From Erysipelotrichia bacterium (GTDB lineage Bacteria; Bacillota_I; Bacilli_A; RFN20; CAG-826), in the NCBI GenBank assembly GCA_012522695.1, contig JAAYJX010000038.1, positions 1 to 35,082 of the forward strand: a stretch of DNA of 35,082 nt. Direction: 5' to 3'. Shown here piece after piece: positions 8,388 to 16,439 of this stretch (the stretch's first letter is position 1; every line of letters begins with the position of its first letter). The notes under the pieces are model-generated. The model worked only from the letters and a program-made list of their open reading frames with translations. It searched no databases and had not been told where the DNA came from. The position numbers and the translations under genes are program-made.

Positions 8388-10079
8388 TTATTTTATTTCA
8401 AATAAATAACATTCAAAAGGTCTTAAAATTAATTCACCTTTTTCTTCTTTTTGGTCTTGATAATTATGGAGTAATAGACGTTCCATTTTATGTCTTAATT
8501 TATATTTCACTTCGTAATCACGAAAGTTTGCTAGACATAAAATCTTAACATCCCCGTCATGTTTAAAGTTCAATAAATCAGGATTTAATTCATCGATTAA
8601 AGTAAGTTTTCCAAGCAAAACACTTTGTTGAATTTTTTCATTTTTTCGTAATTTAATCGCTCTTTTGTAGTAATTTAATATCGAATCTGGGTTATTTTCA
8701 TTGTTTTTGACATTTACTTCTTTGTAGTTACTATTAATTTTAGTTAAAGGCGGGACGTTAGAAAAACCACCATGAATTGTATCGTCCCACTGCATTGGTG
8801 TCCGAGCGTTAACGCGTGATGTTCTTCTTAAAAAACGCAGTAGAGTTTTCTCATCATATCGACCTTTATTTTCTTTTATATAGTTCTTGTTATTAACGTC
8901 ATCAAAGTCACTTAATTTTTCATAAGTTACATTTGACATGCCAATTTCATCACCATAATGAATAAAAGGCGTTCCATATAAAAAGAGTAAAACAGTAATA
9001 AGCATCTTGGCTGATTCATTACGATATTTAATACTTCCATATTGCGATAAGACTCGTGGATGATCGTGATTAGACCAATATAGAGGTAGCCAGGCTTTTT
9101 GATAAGTAGCGTTATACCAACGCATTAAATTTTTCTTTAAACTAAGAACATCAGTAACGATTTCTTCATCGCTTTTTTCAACACTACCATAAGCACCGTT
9201 TTGCCAAACTGTATCAAAATTAAAGACTATATTAATCGAACCATTTTTATAATTCGTTAGGCGTAGTGATTGTTTAGGACTTACTTGCCCTCCGACTTCT
9301 CCGATAGTTACAATCTCATAATGATTAAAGACCTCTTTTTTAAATTCATCCATATAATCAAAAAGTTCTTTACGGTTAGAAAACTTTGTTGTATCTAAAA
9401 CTAAACCGTTTTGATCAACTTCATATGTTGAATCAGAAAATGTTAAATCTTTAGCTAAATGTGCAAGGGCGTCTAAACGAAATCCATCAACACCTTTATT
9501 AAGATAAAATCTTGCTATCTCATAATACTTTTGTCTTAAAGAAGGATTGGCCCAATTAACATCTGGCATCTTTTTTGAAAAAATATGTAAATAATATTGT
9601 TCACTCAATTCATCATAAGTCCATGCTGAAGTCGAAAAAAATCCTTTCCAATTATTCGGAGGCACTAGTTTGTTATTTACTTTTTTAGGAGGCTGAAAGA
9701 AGTAATAATCACGTTCAAGTGAGTTTTTATCTTTTTGAGCTTTTTTAAACCATTCATGTTCATCACTTGTATGATTTAATACGAAATCAACAATAACTCT
9801 AATATTGCGTGCGTGAGCTTCTTTAATAAGCAAATCAAAATCTTCGTTTGTTCCAAATAGAGGATCGATTTCATAATAATTAGAAACATCATAACCATTA
9901 TCATCCATTGGTGAAGCAAAAAACGGACAAATCCATAGTAAGTCAACACCTAGTTCTTTTAAGTAATCAAGCTTAGAGATAATACCTTTCAAGTCGCCTA
10001 CTCCATCATCATTTGTATCTTTAAAAGACCGCGGATAAATAATATAACCAACTGCTTTTTGCCACCATTTTAAATTCAT
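8388..10079 (-). CDS. Cytoplasmic GH13 alpha-glucosidase (oligo-1,6-glucosidase family)
   Basis: A 563-residue GH13 enzyme without a signal peptide, cutting glucose from the ends of imported malto- or isomalto-oligosaccharides. It opens with WWQKAVGYIIYPRSF and DDGVGDLKGI, hallmarks of the MalL/DexB group. Catalytic residues are Asp203 (GFRLDAL), Glu261 (TIGEV) and Asp339 (SNHDH). The length fits the family. In this subfamily the residue after the nucleophile relates to bond choice: Val favours alpha-1,6, smaller or polar residues (Thr, Ala) favour alpha-1,4. Here it is Ala204, suggesting maltose/maltodextrin hydrolysis; that is an inference. The gene lies upstream of malK in the same direction and has a pair of inverted repeats in its upstream region. 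Ribosome site AAAGGA. Confidence 0.88.
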   Translation of the reverse strand: MNLKWWQKAVGYIIYPRSFKDTNDDGVGDLKGIISKLDYLKELGVDLLWICPFFASPMDDNGYDVSNYYEIDPLFGTNEDFDLLIKEAHARNIRVIVDFVLNHTSDEHEWFKKAQKDKNSLERDYYFFQPPKKVNNKLVPPNNWKGFFSTSAWTYDELSEQYYLHIFSKKMPDVNWANPSLRQKYYEIARFYLNKGVDGFRLDALAHLAKDLTFSDSTYEVDQNGLVLDTTKFSNRKELFDYMDEFKKEVFNHYEIVTIGEVGGQVSPKQSLRLTNYKNGSINIVFNFDTVWQNGAYGSVEKSDEEIVTDVLSLKKNLMRWYNATYQKAWLPLYWSNHDHPRVLSQYGSIKYRNESAKMLITVLLFLYGTPFIHYGDEIGMSNVTYEKLSDFDDVNNKNYIKENKGRYDEKTLLRFLRRTSRVNARTPMQWDDTIHGGFSNVPPLTKINSNYKEVNVKNNENNPDSILNYYKRAIKLRKNEKIQQSVLLGKLTLIDELNPDLLNFKHDGDVKILCLANFRDYEVKYKLRHKMERLLLHNYQDQKEEKGELILRPFECYLFEIK

Positions 10080-10146
10080 TTATTTTCCTTTTATTTTTAT
10101 ACCACTTTTAATTTATGTCTTTTTTTGTAATTTAGCAAACTATCAA

Positions 10147-10204
10147 TTTCGACTATACTCGAAACTCTTTGCGTTTTTACGTTTTATTTCGACTACAATC
10201 GAAA
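10147..10204. promoter_or_regulatory. Tandem inverted-repeat operator pair upstream of the GH13 glucosidase
   Basis: Two 18-bp sites share the form TTTCGA-N6-TCGAAA: 10147-10164 (spacer CTATAC) and 10187-10204 (spacer CTACAA). Their centres are 40 bp apart, close to four helical turns. They lie 68-125 bp upstream of the glucosidase start and downstream of tRNA-Arg. The perfect conservation of both arms with a partly divergent spacer is what a dimeric regulator pair would need. A LacI/MalR- or AraC-like protein is possible; none is encoded here. Confidence 0.65.
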
Positions 10205-10234
10205 TTGTTTTTATATTATTTATTAAAAAGAAAA

Positions 10235-10312
10235 TGGCGCGCTCGGGACGATTCGAACGTCCGACACCCATCTTAGGAGGATGGTGCTCTATCCATCTGG
10301 AGCTACAAGCGC
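10235..10312 (-). tRNA. tRNA-Arg(CCT), with encoded CCA
   Basis: A complete cloverleaf on the minus strand: acceptor GCGCTTG with CGAGCGC (one G-U pair), D arm GCTC/GAGC, anticodon arm CCATC/GATGG with loop CTCCTAA giving anticodon CCT, and T arm GGACG/CGTCC with TTCGAAT loop. The discriminator base is G and the CCA tail is encoded at 10235-10237. It reads AGG arginine codons. Confidence 0.96.
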
Positions 10313-10337
10313 ACACCACTAATCAATTCTAAGCTTT

Positions 10338-10343
10338 ATTATA
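10338..10343 (-). promoter_or_regulatory. -10 box of the tRNA-Arg promoter
   Basis: TATAAT on the minus strand, ending 25 nt before the tRNA 5' end. A clear -35 box is not visible, though TTAATT lies 17 nt upstream. Confidence 0.45.
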
Positions 10344-10364
10344 TAAATGTTTCAAGAAATAATT

Positions 10365-10385
10365 AAAAAAGAAAACAGTATTTTC
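10365..10385 (-). terminator. Weak terminator after the peroxiredoxin gene
   Basis: An A/T-only 5-bp stem (GAAAA 10371-10375, TTTTC 10381-10385) with a 5-nt loop is followed on the minus strand by a run of six T, 20 nt after the gene's stop. Thermodynamically weak but correctly placed. Confidence 0.35.
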
Positions 10386-10404
10386 ATATTTAAATTGCTA
10401 AAGT

Positions 10405-10869
10405 TTATTTATTTGAACTTAAATACGCAAGTAGTTCTTTTGTACTAGTTTTAGGATCAACATCGTAAAAAATATCACTAATTAAACCTTCTTCATTAAT
10501 AATAAACGTTGTCCTTCTTGTCCCTTTTACTTTTTTACCATACATCGTCTTTTCTTTAACGACTCCATAAGTTTCTAAAACTTGACGAGTTGGATCAGAT
10601 AAAAGCATAAAGTTTAAGTTTTGTTTTAAAATAAAACGACTATGCGAGGCGACTGTATCTTTTGAAACACCAATTACTTTATAACCTAATTTATTAAACT
10701 CATCGTTATGTTTAGAAAAACATATGGCTTGAACGGTGCAACCGCTAGTGAAGTCTTTAGGATAAAAATAAAGGATAACTTTTTGTCCACGAAAAGAAGA
10801 TAAACATACATCTTCATTGAATTCATTTTTAAGCGTGAAATCAGGCGCTAATTCATTAATTTTTATCAT
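10405..10869 (-). CDS. bcp: Bcp/PrxQ-type thiol peroxidase
   Basis: A 154-residue cytoplasmic peroxiredoxin that reduces hydroperoxides. The active-site motif PKDFTSGCT puts the peroxidatic Cys at 44, with Pro37 and Thr41 completing PxxxTxxC; the conserved Arg is in the LLSDPTRQ segment. Most two-Cys Bcp proteins have the resolving Cys five residues after the first; here that position (49) is Ile and a Cys is at 50, so the resolving arrangement is shifted by one or the enzyme works as a 1-Cys type. The ATG has no ribosome site, and a TATACT -10 box ends 6 nt before it, suggesting a leaderless transcript. Length is normal for the family. Confidence 0.92.
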   Translation of the reverse strand: MIKINELAPDFTLKNEFNEDVCLSSFRGQKVILYFYPKDFTSGCTVQAICFSKHNDEFNKLGYKVIGVSKDTVASHSRFILKQNLNFMLLSDPTRQVLETYGVVKEKTMYGKKVKGTRRTTFIINEEGLISDIFYDVDPKTSTKELLAYLSSNK

Positions 10870-10875
10870 AAATTT

Positions 10876-10881
10876 AGTATA
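10876..10881 (-). promoter_or_regulatory. -10 box 6 nt from the bcp start (leaderless arrangement)
   Basis: TATACT on the minus strand is followed by AAATTT and then the ATG. Transcription would begin at or next to the start codon. A recognisable -35 box is lacking. Confidence 0.45.
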
Positions 10882-10921
10882 GCAAAATACATTTTGTTTT
10901 TTTATCTAGATGCTCATGGTA

Positions 10922-13771
10922 TTATTCAGTTCTTAAAGCGACAACAGGGTCTTTTTTCGCCGCGGATTGTGAAGGTACGAGTCCGGAAATTAGTGTCAAA
11001 CCAATACTAATACCAAGCATAATTAGAGCGACCCACCAAGGGAACCTTGCAATGTGAGCGTCGGCTAAAATACCGACAATTAAATTAATAATGCCTGAAA
11101 GAAGATAAGTTACCGCTAAACCAATAATTCCTGAAATTGACCCAAGAATAAATGTTTCGGCAATAAACAAATTAGAGACGTCTTGTTTTCTTCCACCAAG
11201 TGAACGAATAACACCAATTTCTTTTGTTCTTTCAACGACCGAAACATAAGTAATAATTGCAATCATGACACTAGAAACAATTAGCGCTAATGAGGTAAAA
11301 CCAATTAAAGCAATTGTAATAATTGTTAATAAGTTAGAAATCATTTTCATTACTAATGAAAGCATATCGCTATAAATTATATCTAAACGATCTTCTCTTA
11401 AAATTTCTTTGCCGGTGCTAAGTGTAATCGTGCCTTCGCCATTCCACTCATCAAGCCAAGCTAAAACTTTATCTTTTTGGATGAAATTAGGTGGATAAAT
11501 ATTAATCGATTTAGAAACAGCAAATGGCTTATTGAATTCGTCTAAACTAACTTCCCATTCAAGAATATTACTATCTTCGTCACGCGTGATTATAGATTCG
11601 ACATTACCCCCAAGAGCGTGCATATCATAAGAAACAACTGAAACACTATTTGCCATACCCATAAACATCGACATAATTCCTTGCATCGAGCTTGAACTAT
11701 CAATGAGATTTTTAGATTCTTTGATTTCACTTTCGCCAACTAAAACGTACTCATAAGTAAAGTCAATAACTTTTCCATTAATTACTTGAACATAATCTGC
11801 TGGTAAAGGAAATCCTTGAAAAATCGAGCCTTTACGAAGAATAACAGCAGTCCCAACTAATGTCTCATTTTTTTCAATTGTTCTTAAATAATTAGCTAAA
11901 ACTGATTCATAATTTATATTAATAATATGTTCAGCAAGTGCCGTTGTATAATAAATGCCACTTGATAGCATCCCATAATTAAGGTTTTCTTTTGGTTCTA
12001 AAATACCAACAATATTTAGTTCTAATCCATCTTGCCAACTTTCGCTTGCGTATGGATGATACGTAAAAGGATTATTTTCAATCGCATTTTCAGTAAAAAT
12101 ATCGTCATTTTTATACCAATAATATTGTTTAGCTGCTAAATCTTCATATTCAATTTTACCTCCATCATAAAGATTAGCATCATAATCATTTTCGATCGCC
12201 TTATCAACTAAATTAATAAACTCGTCTTGTGAGTAATAACCCATATGACCTAAAGTTAAGTCAGCAATCATCCGATTTTTATCTAAAACAACCATAATTT
12301 CATTACTTTCTTTAGCAATGCCGTTTGTGCCTTCTTTTTTGTATAAGACATCGTATTGGGACAGGACATATTCTTCTGTAACAGGATTTCTTGTTTCAGG
12401 AGCTTGCGCAAAGGGATTATTTAGCATTCCAACTAAAGGGGCGAATTGTTCAAAGCCTTCAATGTTTTCTAAGATTGAACCATATGCTGACTTAATACCT
12501 GTAATTGAAGTTCTTTGGCCTAGAAGGTTTACTTGAGAATAAAAATCAGTATAAAAACTATTTGCCACATCAATACCATATTTATGATGAATTGCTGAGT
12601 AATACTCTTGTGGTAAGTCATTAACATAAGTTATATAATCTTGGTTAATTTTATTTTCGACCATAAAATCATCCATTGTTTTTAAACGTTCATTAAGTTC
12701 ACCAATCATCTTATCGACGTTGACATAATCACCTTTTTGAATAATTTCTTTTTGCTCGCTCGTTGTAAAATTACTAATTGAGTTTATATCAAAAGCCGAT
12801 TGTGTTATTTGAATCGGATTACCCGCGAGCATATCGTTTTGCATATCATCAATAAAGCGTTGAATGCCAATTGAAACACTTAAGACAAGAGAAACACCAA
12901 TAATGCCAATACTACCGGCAATTGCCGTCATCGCGGTGCGACTTTTTTTCGTAAAAATATTTTGCATTGATAGGCGAAAAGCTGTTAAAAAAGACATTTT
13001 TGCTTTTTCTTTCTTTTTCGTTATGCTTTCTTCTTTAAGTTCTTCTTCCATTTTAAGAAGTGCGACTTTCGTTTGTTTTTCTTCATCCTCACTTTTAAAA
13101 GGATTTGAATCATCAATTAATTCTCCATCAAGAAGTTTAATAATGCGCGTTGAATACTCTTCAGCTAAATCTGAGTTATGCGTTACCATAATAACTAAAC
13201 GTTCTTTAGCGATTTCGCGTATTAAATCGAGGATTTGCTTACTTGTTTTTGTATCAAGAGCGCCGGTAGGTTCATCAGCAAGTAAAATTTCTGGATTATT
13301 AACTAACGCCCTAGCTATTGCGACTCTTTGACTTTGGCCACCTGATAATTGATTAGGAAATTTATAATATTGATCACTTAAGCCAACTTTATCAAGAGCT
13401 TCTTTTGCTCTTTGAATTCTTGTTTCTTTATCAATCCCGGCAATCGTTAACGAAAGTTCAACGTTACCTAAAACAGTTTGATGAGGAATTAAATTATAAG
13501 TTTGAAAAACAAAACCAATCCGATGATTACGATAAACATCCCAATCACGATCTTTATATTTCTTTGTGCTTTTGCCCCAAATAATTAAATCACCATTTGT
13601 TGCTTGGTCAAGTCCGCCAATTAAATTTAATAAAGTTGTTTTACCACAACCCGAAGGTCCTAAAACGGAAACAAACTCATTTTCACGAAAATTAACATTT
13701 ATATCTTTTAAAGCCTTAACAACTATATCGGCAACATAATAATTTTTCTTTATGTTTACTAATTTAAGCAT
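10922..13771 (-). CDS. MacB-like ABC transporter: ATPase fused to FtsX-family permease
   Basis: A 949-residue single-chain half transporter. Residues 1-225 are a LolD/MacB-type ATPase with Walker A GPSGCGKTT (38-46), LSGGQ (142-146) and Walker B Asp166-Glu167. After a charged linker (about 230-260) a first membrane helix lies near 278-300, then a long outer domain of about 490 residues, then three membrane helices of FtsX type in the last 150 residues. This is the four-helix MacB plan, which uses ATP for mechanical work on the outside and not classic transport. The outer domain is about twice the roughly 220 residues usual in MacB. Likely roles in relatives are export of peptides, lipoproteins or antibiotics; the substrate here is unknown. 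Strong AGGAGG ribosome site. It is divergent from the GH31-GH3 operon. Confidence 0.88.
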   Translation of the reverse strand: MLKLVNIKKNYYVADIVVKALKDINVNFRENEFVSVLGPSGCGKTTLLNLIGGLDQATNGDLIIWGKSTKKYKDRDWDVYRNHRIGFVFQTYNLIPHQTVLGNVELSLTIAGIDKETRIQRAKEALDKVGLSDQYYKFPNQLSGGQSQRVAIARALVNNPEILLADEPTGALDTKTSKQILDLIREIAKERLVIMVTHNSDLAEEYSTRIIKLLDGELIDDSNPFKSEDEEKQTKVALLKMEEELKEESITKKKEKAKMSFLTAFRLSMQNIFTKKSRTAMTAIAGSIGIIGVSLVLSVSIGIQRFIDDMQNDMLAGNPIQITQSAFDINSISNFTTSEQKEIIQKGDYVNVDKMIGELNERLKTMDDFMVENKINQDYITYVNDLPQEYYSAIHHKYGIDVANSFYTDFYSQVNLLGQRTSITGIKSAYGSILENIEGFEQFAPLVGMLNNPFAQAPETRNPVTEEYVLSQYDVLYKKEGTNGIAKESNEIMVVLDKNRMIADLTLGHMGYYSQDEFINLVDKAIENDYDANLYDGGKIEYEDLAAKQYYWYKNDDIFTENAIENNPFTYHPYASESWQDGLELNIVGILEPKENLNYGMLSSGIYYTTALAEHIININYESVLANYLRTIEKNETLVGTAVILRKGSIFQGFPLPADYVQVINGKVIDFTYEYVLVGESEIKESKNLIDSSSSMQGIMSMFMGMANSVSVVSYDMHALGGNVESIITRDEDSNILEWEVSLDEFNKPFAVSKSINIYPPNFIQKDKVLAWLDEWNGEGTITLSTGKEILREDRLDIIYSDMLSLVMKMISNLLTIITIALIGFTSLALIVSSVMIAIITYVSVVERTKEIGVIRSLGGRKQDVSNLFIAETFILGSISGIIGLAVTYLLSGIINLIVGILADAHIARFPWWVALIMLGISIGLTLISGLVPSQSAAKKDPVVALRTE

Positions 13772-13900
13772 TTTGAAAACCTCCTAAAATTAAAAGTAAC
13801 TTGTTCTAACAAAATTAATCCAATAAAGTTAAAACTCTATTAAATGATATACCTTTTGAGTAGAAATAATAAGTAATTTACAAATAAAGTTTAAGATTAG

Positions 13901-13915
13901 GTTAATAATATTAAC
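13901..13915. promoter_or_regulatory. 15-bp palindrome in the ABC transporter / GH31 divergent region
   Basis: GTTAAT-AAT-ATTAAC is a perfect inverted repeat with 6-bp arms in the 220-nt gap between the divergent genes, and a second, weaker one (ATGAA-TTA-TTCAT) is at 13941-13953. Either could be an operator for the glycosidase operon. I could not place a convincing -35/-10 pair on either strand here, and AT-rich DNA yields such palindromes by chance. Confidence 0.3.
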
Positions 13916-13991
13916 GAGAAATTATTTTTAACAATCAATTATGAATTATTCATGTGATAATTTAATATTAGAGATAAGTAGAGGTAAAAGT

Positions 13992-16400
13992 ATGCTAGAT
14001 TATCATCTTCGAATAAAAACCACAGCCAAAAGTAGTGAGTCTTCATTTATTTATTGGCAAGATTATCGCATAAGTATTTTATTTTCTAAATTAATAAGAA
14101 TTGAAAAAAATAAAGATAAATATTTTAATGATCAACCAACCCAAGGTGTTTGGTATCGAAAGTTTGATACACCAAAGTTTAGCCATAAAGAAATTAACAA
14201 AAATTTATTATTAATCGAGACTAAGGATGTAGAGCTTTATTTACACACTAACTTTAAACAAACTTATGTCGTTATAAATAAGAAGAAAATTTTATTATCT
14301 AAGTCACAAAATCTACTAGGCACTTATAAAACTCTCGATGGTTATAACGGTTTACATTTTGAAGGTTTTGATGATTTAGGTAATCGTAAAAAGATTACTC
14401 TTGAAGATGGTGTCGTTGCGAAAAACGGTATCGCCTTACTTGATGATTCAAAGTCACTTATTATTAATGAATTAGGTCAACTTGAAATAGCAAAAGAAAA
14501 TCATTTAGATGTTTATATTTTTTGTTTTGGAAAGGACTATCGTTTAGCCGTTAAAGCCTTGTATGAAATAACTGGTTATGTTCCTTTAATTCCTAAGTAC
14601 GCTCTTGGTAATTGGTGGAGTCGATATTATGAATATAGCGATAAAACATATTTAAAGTTAATGAATCATTTTCTTGAACGTGATATCCCACTTACTGTTG
14701 CAACAATTGATATGGATTGGCACTATAATTCACATCATCTTGAAGAAGCTTTTCAAATTACTAAATTAGGTCGTAATAATTCTTACTATGGAGGAAAAGA
14801 TGGATGGACTGGCTATTCTTGGAACAAAAAACTTTTCCCTAATTACAAACAATTTCTCAAAGAACTACATACTTATAATGTTAAAATACCTCTAAATCTC
14901 CATCCGGCTGGTGGGATACGTTGGTTTGAAGATGTATATGAACAATTTGCTAAAGCGATGGGTTTAGATCATACATTACTTCAACATATTCCTTTTGATT
15001 TTACTAATCCAAATTTTATTAATAATTATTTTCGTCTTATCCATAAACCTTATGAAAATGATGGAGTTGATTTTTGGTGGATTGATTGGCAACAAGGTAG
15101 TACTTCTAAATTACCAGGACTTGATCCTTTATGGGCATTAAATCATTATCACTATTTAGATATTATTAAAGAAAAAAAGAACGGGATTATTTTATCGCGT
15201 TATAGCGGGATTGGCTCGCACCGTTATCCTGTTGGTTTTTCTGGTGATACTTTAATAACTTGGGAAACGCTTAAGTTTTTACCTTATTTTACAAATACTG
15301 CAACAAATGCCGGCTATTTTTATTGGTCACACGATATTGGTGGACATTTTGCCGGGATAAGTGAATATGAATTATATTTACGTTTTGTTCAGTTTGGTGT
15401 CTTTTCGCCGATCAATAGACTACACGGCACTTGTAGTCCAATTATGTCAAAAGAACCATGGTATGCTAAAAACGGGACAGGCTTAATTGCTGAAAACTTT
15501 TTGCGTCTAAGACATCAATTAATTCCGTTTTTATATAGTGCAAGCTATCTAGCTCATACTGAAGCACTGGCCTTAATCGAACCACTATATTATGAAGTAA
15601 AAAGTGAAGATGGATATAAGTATCCTAACCAAAGTATTTTTGCCCAACAAAGTTTTATATTACCGATTTCTTCAAAAATAGATGAAAGTGGCTTAGCCTC
15701 GGTCAAAGGTTTTTTACCAAGGGGTCGCTATATTGATTTTTTTACACATAATATTTATGAATTAGAAAAAGATCAAGAAATAATCTTTTATCGTCATTTA
15801 GATAGTTTTCCATTTTTATTAAAAGCCGGCGCAGTTGTGCCCCTTTCACTTGATAAGGGGAATAGCATTACTAATCCAAAAAAATTAAGAATTGTCACAT
15901 CAACTGGTAATAATGAGTATTGTCTTTATGAAGATTTAGATGAAAACAATAATGTTATAAAGGCTTTTACAAAGTTTAAAAACACACTTATAAACAATGA
16001 GCAGACTTTAAAAATTAGTTTTGATAATGTTCATAAAGTTATTAAAAATAGAACGCTTATTGTTGATTTTATTGATAGTGAGGATGTCGATATTATCGTT
16101 ACTAAAAATGGCCAAAAAGTAAATTATCAAAAGCCGCATTTTAATTATTTAAGAATTGAAATTGATGTTGATTTAATTAGTGAATATGAACTTACTTTTT
16201 TAGTAAAACAAAATAAGATAGAAACAATTAAAAAACAAATCACAAAAACTTTTTATAGTTTACAATTTCCTAATCCCGAAAAAGAAAAACTCTACCAAGA
16301 AATAATGTCACAAGAAACAATTGTAAAATTAAGAGATACAATTAATAATAGTGACCTTTTGGATTCTCAAAAAAGTTGTTTGTTAGAATTTATTATTTAA
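13992..16400 (+). CDS. GH31 alpha-glucosidase family enzyme
   Basis: A cytoplasmic GH31 glycosidase of 802 residues from the start chosen here, an ATG preceded by AGAGG at the right distance; an in-frame ATG at 13941 would add 17 residues but lacks a ribosome site. An N-terminal beta-sandwich (to about 190) leads into the barrel, with IDMDWHYNSHH near 240, the nucleophile Asp365 in WWIDWQQG and the acid/base Asp419 in GFSGDT. The segment YGGKDGWTGYSWNKKLFPN is characteristic of a bacterial GH31 group with this long metal-free barrel loop. Substrates may be alpha-1,4 or alpha-1,6 glucosides, or it may be a transglucosidase; alpha-xylosidase activity cannot be excluded. A GH3 gene follows after 39 nt, forming a two-gene operon. 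Confidence 0.9.
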   Translation: MLDYHLRIKTTAKSSESSFIYWQDYRISILFSKLIRIEKNKDKYFNDQPTQGVWYRKFDTPKFSHKEINKNLLLIETKDVELYLHTNFKQTYVVINKKKILLSKSQNLLGTYKTLDGYNGLHFEGFDDLGNRKKITLEDGVVAKNGIALLDDSKSLIINELGQLEIAKENHLDVYIFCFGKDYRLAVKALYEITGYVPLIPKYALGNWWSRYYEYSDKTYLKLMNHFLERDIPLTVATIDMDWHYNSHHLEEAFQITKLGRNNSYYGGKDGWTGYSWNKKLFPNYKQFLKELHTYNVKIPLNLHPAGGIRWFEDVYEQFAKAMGLDHTLLQHIPFDFTNPNFINNYFRLIHKPYENDGVDFWWIDWQQGSTSKLPGLDPLWALNHYHYLDIIKEKKNGIILSRYSGIGSHRYPVGFSGDTLITWETLKFLPYFTNTATNAGYFYWSHDIGGHFAGISEYELYLRFVQFGVFSPINRLHGTCSPIMSKEPWYAKNGTGLIAENFLRLRHQLIPFLYSASYLAHTEALALIEPLYYEVKSEDGYKYPNQSIFAQQSFILPISSKIDESGLASVKGFLPRGRYIDFFTHNIYELEKDQEIIFYRHLDSFPFLLKAGAVVPLSLDKGNSITNPKKLRIVTSTGNNEYCLYEDLDENNNVIKAFTKFKNTLINNEQTLKISFDNVHKVIKNRTLIVDFIDSEDVDIIVTKNGQKVNYQKPHFNYLRIEIDVDLISEYELTFLVKQNKIETIKKQITKTFYSLQFPNPEKEKLYQEIMSQETIVKLRDTINNSDLLDSQKSCLLEFII

Positions 16401-16439
16401 AACATTTACTTTACTAAAAATTATATAAGGAGGAAAAAG

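Noticed and set aside
12864-13331. 155-residue plus-strand ORF opposite the ABC transporter
   Set aside because: It mirrors the ATPase coding strand, has no known motif and no ribosome site.
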